Source of the DNA: Chromatiales bacterium
GTDB taxonomy: Bacteria > Pseudomonadota > Gammaproteobacteria > Steroidobacterales > GCA-2729495
DNA: 64,000 bases
Reading direction: 5' to 3'
Assembly (NCBI GenBank): GCA_020831895.1
Contig: JAFIFS010000101.1
Location: 1 to 64,000 of the forward strand
The notes beneath the pieces are model-generated. The model saw nothing but the letters and a program-made list of their open reading frames with translations, ran no database searches and had not been told where the DNA came from. Made by a program: the position numbers and the translations under genes. How positions within the stretch are numbered: position 1 is the first letter of the stretch; every line of letters starts with the position of its first letter. Shown here one piece after another: positions 35,531 to 44,368 of this stretch.

Positions 35531-37297
35531 GTGAGCAGCGCCGTTCCCGATCACGCGCAGCCGCTGGCGATCTACCGCCGCCTGCTGCGCTTCTGCATCC
35601 CGTACTGGCCGGTGTTCATCCTGGCCGCGCTCGGCATGGCGGCCTATGCCGCCACCGATACCGGTTTCGCACTGCTGATCAACCAGCTGATCGGCGCCTT
35701 TGGTGACGACACCGGCGCCGACGACTTGCAGCGCTGGCTGCCGCTCGCGATCCTGCTCCTGTTCCTGGTCCGTGGCGTGGCCGAGTTCACATCGACCTAC
35801 ACGCTGGGCTGGATCGGGCGGCGCGTGATCGAGCAGATGCGCCGCGAACTGTTCGCCCGCTACCTGGTGCTGCCTTCCCGTTTCTTTGACCAGGCCTCGG
35901 GCGGCGCGCTGCTCTCGCGCCTGACCTTCAACATCGAGCAGGTGGCCGAGTCCACGTCCAACGTGATCACGGTGCTGATCCGTGACACGCTGACCATCAT
36001 CGGCCTGGTCGGCTACATGATCTACCTGAGCCCGCCACTGACCGCATTCGTGTTCATCGTGGCGCCGGTGCTGACGGTGATCATCCGTGTGCTGAGCCGG
36101 ATGTTCCGTCGCCACAGCACGCGGATCCAGGACTCGATGGGTGAGCTGACGCGTATCTCGGAGGAAGCGCTGCGCAGCCAGCGGGTGATCCGCGTGTTCG
36201 GCGGCCAGGCCTACGAGGCCGAGCGCTTCCGTCAGGCCAACGAGCGCAACCGCCGCATGCACATGCGCATGTATGCGACCAAGGCGGCCGGTAACGCCGT
36301 GACGGCGCTGCTCGCTGCCTTTGGGATCGCCGGCGTGGTCTTCTTCGCTACGCAGGACTTCGTGCGGGACTCGATGGCGCTCGGGGACTTCGGCGGGTTC
36401 ATCACCGCGCTGGTCCTGTTGATGCGCCCGTTGCGCCAGCTGACCAACGTCAACGTGGCGATCCAGCGCGGCATCGCCGCCGGCAGCAGCATCTTCGCGC
36501 TGCTGGACGAGGCCGGCGAGCCGGACGGTGGCCAGGTGGCGCCCGCACGCGTGCGCGGCGAGGTCGAGTTCCGTGACGTCAGCTTCGGTTACGCCAGTGA
36601 CCAGGGGCCGGTGCTGCACGGGGTCAACCTGCATGTGCCCCCGGGGCAGACGCTGGCAATCGTCGGTCGCTCGGGCAGTGGCAAGTCCACCCTCGTGAGC
36701 CTGCTGCCGCGTTTCTACGATGCGACAAGCGGCGAGATCCTGCTCGATGGTGTTCCCCTGCGCGATTACTCGCTGGCCGGGCTCAGGGCCCAGGTCGGCA
36801 TGGTCAGCCAGGACGTCGTGATCTTCAACGGCAGCATCGCCGAGAACATCGCCTATGGCGCACTCGGCGGCGCGCCGCGCGCGGCGATCGAGGCCGCTGC
36901 GCGTGCCGCGCATGTGGACGAGTTCGCCGACCGCCTGCCCGACGGGCTGGACAGCTGGGTCGGGGACAAGGGCGTCCTGCTGTCCGGTGGCCAGCGACAG
37001 CGCATCGCGATCGCCCGCGCACTGCTCAAGGATGCCCCGGTACTGATCCTGGACGAGGCGACTTCGGCACTGGACACCGAGTCCGAGCGCCACATCCAGC
37101 AGGCGCTCGATGCGCTGATGCGTGACCGCACCACCTTTGTCATCGCGCACCGGCTCTCGACCATCGAGCGTGCCGACCGGATCATCGTGATGGCCGATGG
37201 CCGGATCGTCGAATCCGGCACCCATCACGAATTGCTGGCTGCGGGTGGCCGCTACGCCCACCTGTACCAGCTGCAGTTCCGGGATGAGCCAGGCTGA
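35531..37297 (+). CDS. msbA: Lipid A export ABC transporter MsbA
   Basis: Half-transporter flipping lipid A-core across the inner membrane. 588 residues: six-helix transmembrane domain (about residues 20-320) and nucleotide-binding domain with Walker A GRSGSGKSTLVSLL (about 378-391), QDVVIFNGSIAENI, signature LSGGQRQRIAIARALLKDAP (about 481-500), Walker B LILDEATSALD (about 502-512) and AHRLSTIE. The GTG start at 35531 lies 21 bases after exbD; lpxK overlaps the 3' end by 14 bases. The msbA-lpxK-kdsB order supports MsbA over a generic ABC exporter. Confidence 0.95.
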   Translation: MSSAVPDHAQPLAIYRRLLRFCIPYWPVFILAALGMAAYAATDTGFALLINQLIGAFGDDTGADDLQRWLPLAILLLFLVRGVAEFTSTYTLGWIGRRVIEQMRRELFARYLVLPSRFFDQASGGALLSRLTFNIEQVAESTSNVITVLIRDTLTIIGLVGYMIYLSPPLTAFVFIVAPVLTVIIRVLSRMFRRHSTRIQDSMGELTRISEEALRSQRVIRVFGGQAYEAERFRQANERNRRMHMRMYATKAAGNAVTALLAAFGIAGVVFFATQDFVRDSMALGDFGGFITALVLLMRPLRQLTNVNVAIQRGIAAGSSIFALLDEAGEPDGGQVAPARVRGEVEFRDVSFGYASDQGPVLHGVNLHVPPGQTLAIVGRSGSGKSTLVSLLPRFYDATSGEILLDGVPLRDYSLAGLRAQVGMVSQDVVIFNGSIAENIAYGALGGAPRAAIEAAARAAHVDEFADRLPDGLDSWVGDKGVLLSGGQRQRIAIARALLKDAPVLILDEATSALDTESERHIQQALDALMRDRTTFVIAHRLSTIERADRIIVMADGRIVESGTHHELLAAGGRYAHLYQLQFRDEPG

Positions 37298-38303
37298 ACG
37301 CGCGCGGCGCTGGGAGCGCCGCTGGTATGGCGCGCCGCCAGGTCCGCTGTTGCGCCTGCCGGCGCTGCTGTTCGCCGGCATCTCCGTGTTGCGCCGCAGG
37401 CTCTACCAGGGCGGATGGCTGGCCGTCAGTCACCCCGGCGTACCGGTGATCGTGGTCGGGAACCTGACGGTTGGTGGCACGGGCAAGACACCCTGCACGG
37501 CCTGGCTGGCCGGCGAGCTGCGCCAGGCCGGGTGGCGGCCGGGCATCGTCAGTCGTGGTCATGGCGGTCGCCTGCGCGGGCCGCACCTGCTGCAGCCAGG
37601 CGACGAGGCCGGGAAGGTCGGTGACGAGCCGCTGCTACTGATGCGCGAGACCGGCTGTCCGGTCAGTATCGGCCGTGACCGGCCGGCAGCGGCGCGCCTG
37701 CTGCTCGGCCAGGGCTGTGATGTCGTGATCGCGGACGATGGCCTCCAGCACTACCGGCTTGGCAGGGACATCGAGATCGCCGTGGTCGATGGACGTCGCG
37801 GCTTCGGCAACGGTGCCCTGTTACCGGCGGGCCCGCTGCGCGAGCCGGCGGGACGGCTGGCCGACTGCGACTTCGTGCTGGTCAATGGCGGTGCCGGGAG
37901 CGCCGCCACTCGCCTGCCGGAACACCCGGGCAGGTGGCCGGTCGCGGTACGTGCCGGTGAGCTGCGCAGCCTGGATGGCCAGCTGCGGCGACCACTCGCC
38001 AGCCTGGCCGGCCAGCGCGTGCGCTTGCTGGCCGGGATCGGGCATCCGGCGCGACTGGTGGCCGAGCTTGAGGCGGCGGGGCTCGTGGTCGAACCCCTGC
38101 CGGTCGCCGACCATGGGCGGGTCGCCGCCACCGATCTGGCCGCGCATCCCGATCTGCCCCTGCTGATGACGGCCAAGGATGCCGTCAAGTACCCGGCGCT
38201 GGCACGCCAGGACTGCTGGATCATCGAGGCGCGGCTCGAGGTGCCGGCTGGCCTTGCCGGTGCCATCCTCGCGCGGCTGCCGGGCAGCCCGCGGGCAGTG
38301 TAG
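37284..38303 (+). CDS. lpxK: Tetraacyldisaccharide 4'-kinase
   Basis: Phosphorylates the 4' position of the lipid A disaccharide. 339 residues from ATG 37284. Early helix LLRLPALLFAGISVLRRRLYQ (membrane association), P-loop VVGNLTVGGTGKTP (about residues 56-69), SRGHGG (about 93), IADDGLQHYRLGRDIEIAVVDG (about 150-171) and LLMTAKDAVKYP near residue 293 are the LpxK signatures. The upstream open stretch to 37197 is msbA shadow. The Trm112-family gene ycaR, often next, is missing here. Confidence 0.95.
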   Translation: MSQAERARRWERRWYGAPPGPLLRLPALLFAGISVLRRRLYQGGWLAVSHPGVPVIVVGNLTVGGTGKTPCTAWLAGELRQAGWRPGIVSRGHGGRLRGPHLLQPGDEAGKVGDEPLLLMRETGCPVSIGRDRPAAARLLLGQGCDVVIADDGLQHYRLGRDIEIAVVDGRRGFGNGALLPAGPLREPAGRLADCDFVLVNGGAGSAATRLPEHPGRWPVAVRAGELRSLDGQLRRPLASLAGQRVRLLAGIGHPARLVAELEAAGLVVEPLPVADHGRVAATDLAAHPDLPLLMTAKDAVKYPALARQDCWIIEARLEVPAGLAGAILARLPGSPRAV

Positions 38304-38353
38304 GCGGGCGCGGCGGGCCGCGTGCTGGCTGCGGGCTGCTAGACTTGCGCGCG

Positions 38354-39094
38354 ATGGATTTCCGCGTAGTCATTCCGGCCCGCTTCGCGTCCTCGCGCCT
38401 GCCGGGCAAGGCCCTGCTGCCGCTGGCCGGCCGGCCGATGATCGAGCACGTCTGGCGGCAGGCGACGCGCAGCCATGCGCGCGAGGTCATCATCGCGACC
38501 GACGATGACCGGGTGCGCGATGCGGCGCAGGCTTTCGGTGCTGGAGTGGTGATGACCGCGAGCACGCACCGCTCCGGAACCGAGCGCATCGCCGAGGTCG
38601 CGACCCTGCGTGGCTGGCCTGACGACCAGATCGTGGTCAACTGCCAGGGCGACGCCCCGCTGGCACCACCGGAGAACATCGACCAGGTGGCAGGGCTGCT
38701 GGCGGCTGACCGCGCCGCCGGCATGGCGACCCTGTGCGTGCCGATCCTCGACGACGAGGACTACGAGAGTCCGCATGTGGTGAAGGTGGTCGCCGACCGC
38801 GACGGGCGCGCGCTGTACTTCAGCCGGGCGCCGATCCCGGCCCGTGGCCACGACGGCAGCATGCCGGCGCAGGCCTTCCGGCACCTCGGCCTGTATGCCT
38901 ATCGCGCGGGTACGCTGCGTGAGCTCGCGGCCAGCGCGGCCTGCGCGCTTGAGCTGTCAGAACAACTCGAGCAGCTGCGTGCACTGTGGCTGGGCATAGG
39001 GATCAGCATCGCGACGGCGAACGTCGTGCCGGGCCCCGATGTCGATACGCCGGATGACCTCGCCCGGGTCGCGGCGCTGCTGAAGCCGCGCTGA
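38354..39094 (+). CDS. kdsB: 3-deoxy-manno-octulosonate cytidylyltransferase
   Basis: Activates Kdo as CMP-Kdo for lipid A-Kdo assembly. 246 residues with VVIPARFASSRLPGKALLPLAGRPM (residues 5-29), IATDDDRV, RSGTERIAEVA and VDTPDDLARV near the C-terminus. The usual QGDEP segment reads NCQGDAPL (about residues 96-103), so the conserved Glu after the metal-binding Asp is Ala; all other motifs look normal. A TTG at 38345 would add three residues; ATG 38354 is the conserved start. It overlaps the next gene by 1 base. Confidence 0.92.
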   Translation: MDFRVVIPARFASSRLPGKALLPLAGRPMIEHVWRQATRSHAREVIIATDDDRVRDAAQAFGAGVVMTASTHRSGTERIAEVATLRGWPDDQIVVNCQGDAPLAPPENIDQVAGLLAADRAAGMATLCVPILDDEDYESPHVVKVVADRDGRALYFSRAPIPARGHDGSMPAQAFRHLGLYAYRAGTLRELAASAACALELSEQLEQLRALWLGIGISIATANVVPGPDVDTPDDLARVAALLKPR

Positions 39095-39663
39095 TGCTGG
39101 GACGGATCTGGCGCCGGCTGCGCGGGCCGGCCGGAAGCTCGACGGAGGCTGCAATGAGTGGTGAGGGTAGCGTGGGTGTGTTGCTGGTCTGCATGGGCAA
39201 CATCTGCCGTTCGCCCATGGCCGAGGGCGTGTTGCGTCACCGCCTGGCTGGCCTGGAGCGTCCGCTGCCGGTCCGCGTCGACTCTGCCGGCACGCATGGC
39301 TATCACCGGAATGCTGCTCCCGACCCGCGCGCCCAGGCGGCCATGCGGCGACGCGGTATAGAGATTGCCGATCTGCGGGCGCGAAAGGTGGTCCATGAGG
39401 ACCTGCAGCGCTTTGACCTGATTCTCGCAATGGACGAGGACAACCTCGCCTTCCTTCAGGCCATGGCCGGTGACAGCATGGCCGACAGGCTGCGTCTGTT
39501 CATGGATTTTGCGCCGCAGGCCCGCTCGCGTATCGTTCCCGATCCCTACTACGGGGGCAACAGCGGGTTCGAGCGGGTGCTCGACCTGATCGAGGAAGCG
39601 AACACGGGGCTCCTCGAGGACCTCGCCCGGCGCGCGGGCAGGCCCGGCCCGCCCGCGCGCTGA
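39094..39663 (+). CDS. Low-molecular-weight protein tyrosine phosphatase
   Basis: The P-loop CMGNICRSP (C-x5-R, about residues 33-41 of the long form), the DSAGTHGYHRNAAPDPRAQ segment and the general-acid loop PDPYYGG (about 149-155) identify an LMW-PTP. The first ATG at 39094 overlaps the kdsB stop (TGATG) and gives 189 residues; the ATG at 39154 (MSGEGSVGVLLVCMGN) gives 169, nearer the usual 150-165, so the true start is uncertain. Related enzymes act in exopolysaccharide control (Wzb) or stress; the substrate is unknown. Converges with rne. Confidence 0.9.
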   Translation: MLGRIWRRLRGPAGSSTEAAMSGEGSVGVLLVCMGNICRSPMAEGVLRHRLAGLERPLPVRVDSAGTHGYHRNAAPDPRAQAAMRRRGIEIADLRARKVVHEDLQRFDLILAMDEDNLAFLQAMAGDSMADRLRLFMDFAPQARSRIVPDPYYGGNSGFERVLDLIEEANTGLLEDLARRAGRPGPPAR

Positions 39664-39669
39664 GCGGCC

Positions 39670-42336
39670 TCAGTCATTTCCGCTGTCCGGGCGCCTGGGG
39701 GCCTCTGCAGCGGGTTGCGGCCTGGGTGCCGGCGCAGGGGCCGCTGGTTTTTCCACCACAGCTGACTTGTCCGTAACAGGAGCCGGTGCTGTCCGGGCCG
39801 GGCTGCCGTTGCCTGGGCCGGCAGCTGACGACATCGGGGCAGCGGGTGCCGGAGGGATGGCAGGTGCTGGCGGTGCCACCGTCGTTGAAGGGGCCGCTGG
39901 TGGCGCCATCGGACGGGCGGGCTGCGAAGCCGGTGGGACGGCCGGCGCGGCCGCAGCTGGAGGCGGCCTGGATGCCGGGTCAGATGCAGCCGGGGCAGGG
40001 CTGGATGCCGGAGCAGGTGTGACCGAAGCTGACGCAGGCTGCGGTGGGGCGGGTTGCGGCGTCTCGGGTCGTGGCGCAGGAGAGGCGCTGCTGCCTTCGG
40101 CGGTCGCCGCCGCAGGCGGCTCTAACCGTCGCTCACCCCCGACCGGCTGATTATCCTGGCTGGCGGCGGGCTGGCCGTCAGCCGGATCATTCTGGGTCGT
40201 GGCCGACTCCCGCTGCTCGCCTCTTTCCGCGCCGCGCTGCGCGCGACCCTGGCCGCCACGCCGGCGCCTGCGGCGCGGGCGATCGCCACGGGCCTGCTGG
40301 CCCACGGTCGCCTCCTGGCCGTCGCCGGAAACCGACGCATCCGGCTGCGATGCCTCCTGCCGGGAGGTGTCCTGGCGCCGGGCTTCGGCTTCGGGCTGCC
40401 GGCGGCTGGACTCGCCGCGAGCTTCCCGCGATTCCGGGCGGCTGTCATCCCCATCGGCGCCACGCCGGCCGCGTCCGGTGCGCCGACGGTCCTGCGGTGC
40501 GCTCCCGCGTCCGCCCCGTCGCTGTCCGGGGCCCCGGCTGCTGCGGCCCTCGCCGCTGCGGCTGCGGGTCCGCGGGCTGCTGCTCTCGTCGCTAATGCCC
40601 GGCTGGCGTTGTTCAGGATCCGGACTGGCCGATGGCTTCAACCAGGCGAACAGCCGGGCGAGCAGCCCGGGCGCCTGGCTCGCTGCGCGGTCCGGCGACG
40701 CCGCAGGCGCCGGCGGTGCGTTGGGCAGCACCGTACTGACCACGGGCTGTTCCGGGCTTGGCCGCCCGGCCGCCAGCTGCTCCAGCCGGGTGGCGGGGTC
40801 CAGCTCTTCCGCGGACTGCAGCGTCTGCTCATAGCTCGCGGCGGTGTTTTCCGGCAGCTCGGCCTGGTCGTCGCGGACCCGGCGCAGCTCGTAGTTAGGT
40901 GTCTGGAGGTCTGAACTCGCCACCAGCATGATGGCGATGTTCTCGCGTTCCTCGATCGTGCGGATCCAGTCCCGCTTCTCGTTCAGGAGGAAATTGGCAA
41001 CGTCCATGGGCAGCTGCGCGATCACCTTGGCCGTGCGCTCCTTGCGTGCCTCCTCGCCGAGCAGGCGCAGCACCGCGAGCCCCAGCGACTCGACGCTGCG
41101 CACATAGCCGGCGCCACCGCAGCGCGGGCAGGTCTGGTGCGCCGACTCCCCCAGCGAGGGTCGCAGGCGCTGGCGTGACATCTCGAGCAGGCCGAAGCGC
41201 GAGATGCGCCCGATCTGGATCCGCGCCCGGTCCATCTTGACGGCATCGCGCAGGCGCGTCTCGACTTCGCGCTGGTTGCGCTGCGGCGTCATGTCGATGA
41301 AGTCGATGACGATCAGGCCGCCCAGGTCGCGCAGGCGCAGCTGGCGTGCGATCTCGTCCGCAGCCTCGAGGTTGGTGGCCAGCGCGGTTTCCTCGATGTC
41401 ATCGCCCTTGGTGGCCCGGGCGGAGTTGATGTCGATGGATACCAGCGCCTCGGTATGGTCGATCACGATGCTGCCGCCCGAGGGCAGCTCGACGGTGTGC
41501 CGGAATGCGGACTCGATCTGGCTCTCGATCTGGTAGCGCGTGAACAGCGGCACGTCCTCGCTGTACATGCGCAGCTTCGACAGGTTGTGGGGCATCGCGC
41601 GCTCGACGAACTGCCGGGCCTCGGCATAGGTGCCCGCATCGTCGATGCAGATTTCGCCGATATCAGCAGCCAGGTGGTCGCGCAGCGCGCGGATCACCGC
41701 ATTGCTGTCCTGGAAGATCAGGAAGGGCGCGGGGCGGCCAACGACCGCAGCCTTGATCGCCTCCCATATGCCGAGGAGGTAGTCGAGGTCCCAGCGGATT
41801 TCTTCCGTCGAGCGCCCGACGCCGGCGGTGCGCACGATGATGCCCATGCCTTCGGGCACCTCGATCTCGCGCAGCGTCTCGCGCAGCTCGTCCCGGTCAT
41901 CGCCGCTGACCCTGCGCGACACGCCGCCCGCCCGGGGGTTGTTCGGCATCAGCACGATGAAGCGCCCTGCCAGGCTGATGAAGGTGGTGAGTGCGGCGCC
42001 CTTGTTGCCGCGCTCCTCCTTTTCAACCTGCACGACGATTTCCTGACCCTCGCGCAGCAGTTCCTTGATGTTCAGGCGAGCGCCGTTCTCGGGTTCCTTC
42101 AGGAAGTACTCGCGGGAGACTTCCTTGAGTGGCAGGAAGCCGTGCCGGCTGGAGCCGTAGTCGACGAAGGCGGCCTCGAGGCTGGGCTCAACGCGGGTGA
42201 TGCGGCCCTTGTAGATATTGGCCTTTTTCTGTTCGCGGCCGGTGGATTCTATGTCCAGGTCGTACAGGCGCTGGCCATCGACCATTGCCACGCGCAACTC
42301 CTCGGACTGAGTTGCATTGATCAGCATTCTTTTCAT
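39670..42336 (-). CDS. rne: Ribonuclease E
   Basis: Endoribonuclease initiating mRNA decay and processing rRNA and tRNA precursors, scaffold of the degradosome. 888 residues. Catalytic half (1 to about 520): MKRMLINATQ, S1 domain with ANIYKGRITRVEPSLEAAFVDYG (about 39-61), DNase I-like subdomain with VSIDINSARATKGDD (catalytic Asp near 304) and LGGLIVIDFIDM (second Asp near 347), and the zinc-link CPRCGGAG (about 405). The C-terminal half is first Arg/Gly/Ser-rich (about 570-700, RNA binding) then Pro/Ala-rich to the end, with no obvious folded domain. ATG 42336 follows AGGA. Confidence 0.97.
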   Translation of the reverse strand: MKRMLINATQSEELRVAMVDGQRLYDLDIESTGREQKKANIYKGRITRVEPSLEAAFVDYGSSRHGFLPLKEVSREYFLKEPENGARLNIKELLREGQEIVVQVEKEERGNKGAALTTFISLAGRFIVLMPNNPRAGGVSRRVSGDDRDELRETLREIEVPEGMGIIVRTAGVGRSTEEIRWDLDYLLGIWEAIKAAVVGRPAPFLIFQDSNAVIRALRDHLAADIGEICIDDAGTYAEARQFVERAMPHNLSKLRMYSEDVPLFTRYQIESQIESAFRHTVELPSGGSIVIDHTEALVSIDINSARATKGDDIEETALATNLEAADEIARQLRLRDLGGLIVIDFIDMTPQRNQREVETRLRDAVKMDRARIQIGRISRFGLLEMSRQRLRPSLGESAHQTCPRCGGAGYVRSVESLGLAVLRLLGEEARKERTAKVIAQLPMDVANFLLNEKRDWIRTIEERENIAIMLVASSDLQTPNYELRRVRDDQAELPENTAASYEQTLQSAEELDPATRLEQLAAGRPSPEQPVVSTVLPNAPPAPAASPDRAASQAPGLLARLFAWLKPSASPDPEQRQPGISDESSSPRTRSRSGEGRSSRGPGQRRGGRGSAPQDRRRTGRGRRGADGDDSRPESREARGESSRRQPEAEARRQDTSRQEASQPDASVSGDGQEATVGQQARGDRPRRRRRRGGQGRAQRGAERGEQRESATTQNDPADGQPAASQDNQPVGGERRLEPPAAATAEGSSASPAPRPETPQPAPPQPASASVTPAPASSPAPAASDPASRPPPAAAAPAVPPASQPARPMAPPAAPSTTVAPPAPAIPPAPAAPMSSAAGPGNGSPARTAPAPVTDKSAVVEKPAAPAPAPRPQPAAEAPRRPDSGND

Positions 42337-42690
42337 GTGTTCCTGTCTCGGCAGTACCGGTTGCAGTACGCGAGCCTCCCGGGAACAACTCAGGCGGGCC
42401 AGTGTCCTGGCGACAGTGGCTCAGCAGCACGGACAGGAACAGGCGGCACCAATCGGTGCGCCCGTTCCGGATGTCATAGTGGACGGCTGCTGCCATCATG
42501 CGCAGGCCCTCGAACAATCCTGGTCCAACCTGCAGCCGCGGGCGCACCGGTCAGGTGCGCCGTCCGGGAGGTCGTCTCTGGCCCGTCAAGCGGGCCCCTT
42601 TGGCTCACCCGCAGGCCAGGGCCGGCGGGCGCTACAAGAATCCGGCGCCATGTCCCGTTGCTGCGGGCACTGGCGCGAGGTTCAGCAGAC
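42337..42690 (-). promoter_or_regulatory. Long rne 5' leader with strong hairpins
   Basis: Between the predicted transcription start near 42690 and the rne ATG lie about 354 bases with no gene on either strand. They contain strong hairpins: 42541-42561 (perfect 8-bp stem, 5-base loop), 42580-42596 (6-bp stem) and 42443-42462. E. coli rne has a similarly long (about 360-nt) leader whose stem-loops let RNase E control its own mRNA stability; the same role is inferred here from length and structure, not from sequence identity. Confidence 0.6.
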
Positions 42691-42696
42691 GACTGT

Positions 42697-42725
42697 AATA
42701 TAGCAGCGCATCCCAGAGCCAGCAA
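42697..42725 (-). promoter_or_regulatory. Candidate rne promoter
   Basis: On the minus strand TTGCTG (42725-42720), a 17-base spacer and TATATT (42702-42697, 5 of 6 to TATAAT) form a sigma-70-like pair. Start of transcription would be near 42690. The -35 overlaps the region just before the rluC start, so the two divergent genes may share this control region. Confidence 0.5.
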
Positions 42726-42741
42726 TGAAAGTTCCCACTAA

Positions 42742-43710
42742 GTGCCCGCATCGGAAAGAATTTCCGGGAATCCCCGACGTTCAGCGGTACAGCGCCTGAC
42801 TGTGGGCGAGGACGAGGAGCACCGCCGCCTCGACAATTTCCTGATGTCCCGCCTCAAGGGACTGCCGCGCTCGCGCGTGTACCGGCTGATCCGCAGCGGG
42901 GAGGTCCGGGTCAACGGTGGCCGGGCGAGACCGGCAACACGGCTGGTCCCGGGCGACGAGGTGCGCGTGCCGCCGGTGCAGCTGGAGGCCGAGGCGGCCG
43001 ACCTCCCGGCCCGCCCCGGCCAGCTGGAGTGGATACGGCGTCTGGTCTGCCATGAGGACGAGGACCTGCTGGTGCTGGACAAGCCAGCCGGCCTTGCGGT
43101 GCATGGGGGCAGCGGCATCCGGCTCGGCGCGATCGAGCTGCTGCGCAAGGCGATTCCGCATGGCGGGTCGCTGGAGCTGGTCCACCGGCTTGATCGGGAG
43201 ACCAGCGGCTGCCTGCTGGTGGCACGGCGCCGGAGCAGCCTGCGCAGGCTGCACCAGCAGTTTCGCGACGGCAGCATCGACAAGCGCTACCTTGCACTGC
43301 TGACTGGCGGGGACTTCAGCTCGGACAGCCTGGTCTGCGCGGCGCCCCTGCGCACCAGCGAGCGGCGCGGCGGGGAGCGCCATGTGCAGGTAGACCCTGA
43401 AGGCAAGCCGGCGCGAACCGAGTTCCAGCTTCTGCGCCGGTACCCCGGCGCCGCACTGGCCGATGTCCGGCTGCTGACGGGGCGTACCCACCAGATTCGT
43501 GTCCATGCCGCTGCGCTGGGTCACCCGCTGGCGGGCGATCCGCGCTATGGCAGGGCCGATGATCCCATCGTCCACCATGCGGGCCTCTCGCGGCTGTTCC
43601 TGCATGCTGCGTCCCTGAGCTTCGAGCATCCGCGCGACGGGCGCCTGGTCACCGTCCGCTGTCCACTGCCGGAGGAGCTCGCCGCCGTGCTGGGACGGCT
43701 CGACGGGTGA
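42742..43710 (+). CDS. rluC: 23S rRNA pseudouridine(955/2504/2580) synthase RluC
   Basis: Pseudouridine synthase of the RsuA/RluC/RluD family. The N-terminal S4 RNA-binding domain (RRLDNFLMSRLKGLPRSRVYRLIRSGEVRVNGG, about residues 28-60) is followed by LLVLDKPAGLAVHGG (about 109-123) and the catalytic Asp in VHRLDRETSGCLLVARR (about 148-164), with RTHQIRVHAAALGHPLAGD near 250. The GTG at 42742 is the furthest usable start; an upstream ATG at 42725 is in another frame. Divergence from rne is the standard gammaproteobacterial arrangement and favours RluC. 322 residues. Confidence 0.93.
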   Translation: MPASERISGNPRRSAVQRLTVGEDEEHRRLDNFLMSRLKGLPRSRVYRLIRSGEVRVNGGRARPATRLVPGDEVRVPPVQLEAEAADLPARPGQLEWIRRLVCHEDEDLLVLDKPAGLAVHGGSGIRLGAIELLRKAIPHGGSLELVHRLDRETSGCLLVARRRSSLRRLHQQFRDGSIDKRYLALLTGGDFSSDSLVCAAPLRTSERRGGERHVQVDPEGKPARTEFQLLRRYPGAALADVRLLTGRTHQIRVHAAALGHPLAGDPRYGRADDPIVHHAGLSRLFLHAASLSFEHPRDGRLVTVRCPLPEELAAVLGRLDG

Positions 43711-43716
43711 TCTGGT

Positions 43717-44304
43717 TCAGGGAAGCTGAAAACCCAGCCCGCGCAGCGCCCGGGTCACGCTGATCAGCGGCAGACCCTCGAGCGCGGTCGGGTCGGTGCT
43801 GTTGACGGCATCGAACAGCGTGATCCCGAGTCCCTCGATCTTGAAGCTTCCGGCGCTGTCCAGCGGTTGCTCCCGCAGCACATAGCGCTCGAGTTCCGCC
43901 GGTTCGAGCTGGCGAAACACGGTCTCGGTCCTGTCCAGGTGCTCGAGGACCACCTCGCCCCGCGGCCCGAGAACGGTGACCGCGGTCAGGAATACGACGC
44001 TGCGCCCGCTGCAGGCTGCCAGCTGCTCGATGGCACGGCGCTCGTCACCCGGCTTGCCGAGCGCGCGATCGCCCAGCGTGGCGACCTGGTCGCTGCCGAT
44101 GACCACGGCCCCGGGCTCCAGCCCGGAGACGGCAGCGGCCTTGGCCCGCGCCAGGCGGAGCGCAAGCTCTCCGGGCCCCTCGCCGGGCATGGGCGTTTCG
44201 TCGACCCCGGGGCTGCGGCAGCAGAATTCCTCGAGCACCCGTGCGAGCAGGCGGCGCCGGTAAACCGAGGAGGAGGCGAGGACGACCGGGGGCAGGACAG
44301 GCAT
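43717..44304 (-). CDS. maf: Maf-family nucleotide pyrophosphatase (YceF type)
   Basis: Hydrolyses non-canonical or modified nucleoside triphosphates (YceF: 7-methyl-GTP). 195 residues from ATG 44304 (MPVLPPVVLASSSVYRRRLL). Maf motifs: LASSSVYRR (about residues 9-17), VDETPMPGE (about 34), IGSDQVATL (about 69-77) with the catalytic Asp, and DSAGSFKIEGLGITLF (about 149-164). The pocket reading of SAGSFKIE and the location opposite yceD-rpmF favour YceF. The upstream in-frame start at 44340 lies in the divergent yceD promoter. Confidence 0.92.
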   Translation of the reverse strand: MPVLPPVVLASSSVYRRRLLARVLEEFCCRSPGVDETPMPGEGPGELALRLARAKAAAVSGLEPGAVVIGSDQVATLGDRALGKPGDERRAIEQLAACSGRSVVFLTAVTVLGPRGEVVLEHLDRTETVFRQLEPAELERYVLREQPLDSAGSFKIEGLGITLFDAVNSTDPTALEGLPLISVTRALRGLGFQLP

Positions 44305-44330
44305 GGACAGGCTCCGTGGTGCGGGGGATT

Positions 44331-44359
44331 TTGACAGCACAATGGCTGATTCTTATCAT
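44331..44359 (+). promoter_or_regulatory. Near-consensus sigma-70 promoter of the yceD operon
   Basis: TTGACA (44331-44336, perfect -35), a 17-base spacer, and TATCAT (44354-44359, 5 of 6 to -10). It is the best sigma-70 promoter I see in the window. Transcription should start around 44365-44367, only 2-4 bases before the ATG at 44369, so the transcript would be almost leaderless. Confidence 0.8.
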
Positions 44360-44368
44360 AGGCCGATT

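Noticed and set aside
41455-42741. 428-codon plus-strand frame running through the rne leader
   Set aside because: It is antisense to the RNase E catalytic domain for most of its length and its remainder in the leader shows no protein-like features.
44303-44368. Upstream starts for yceD (44303, 44342)
   Set aside because: They lie upstream of, or inside, a near-consensus promoter and lengthen YceD beyond the family length.
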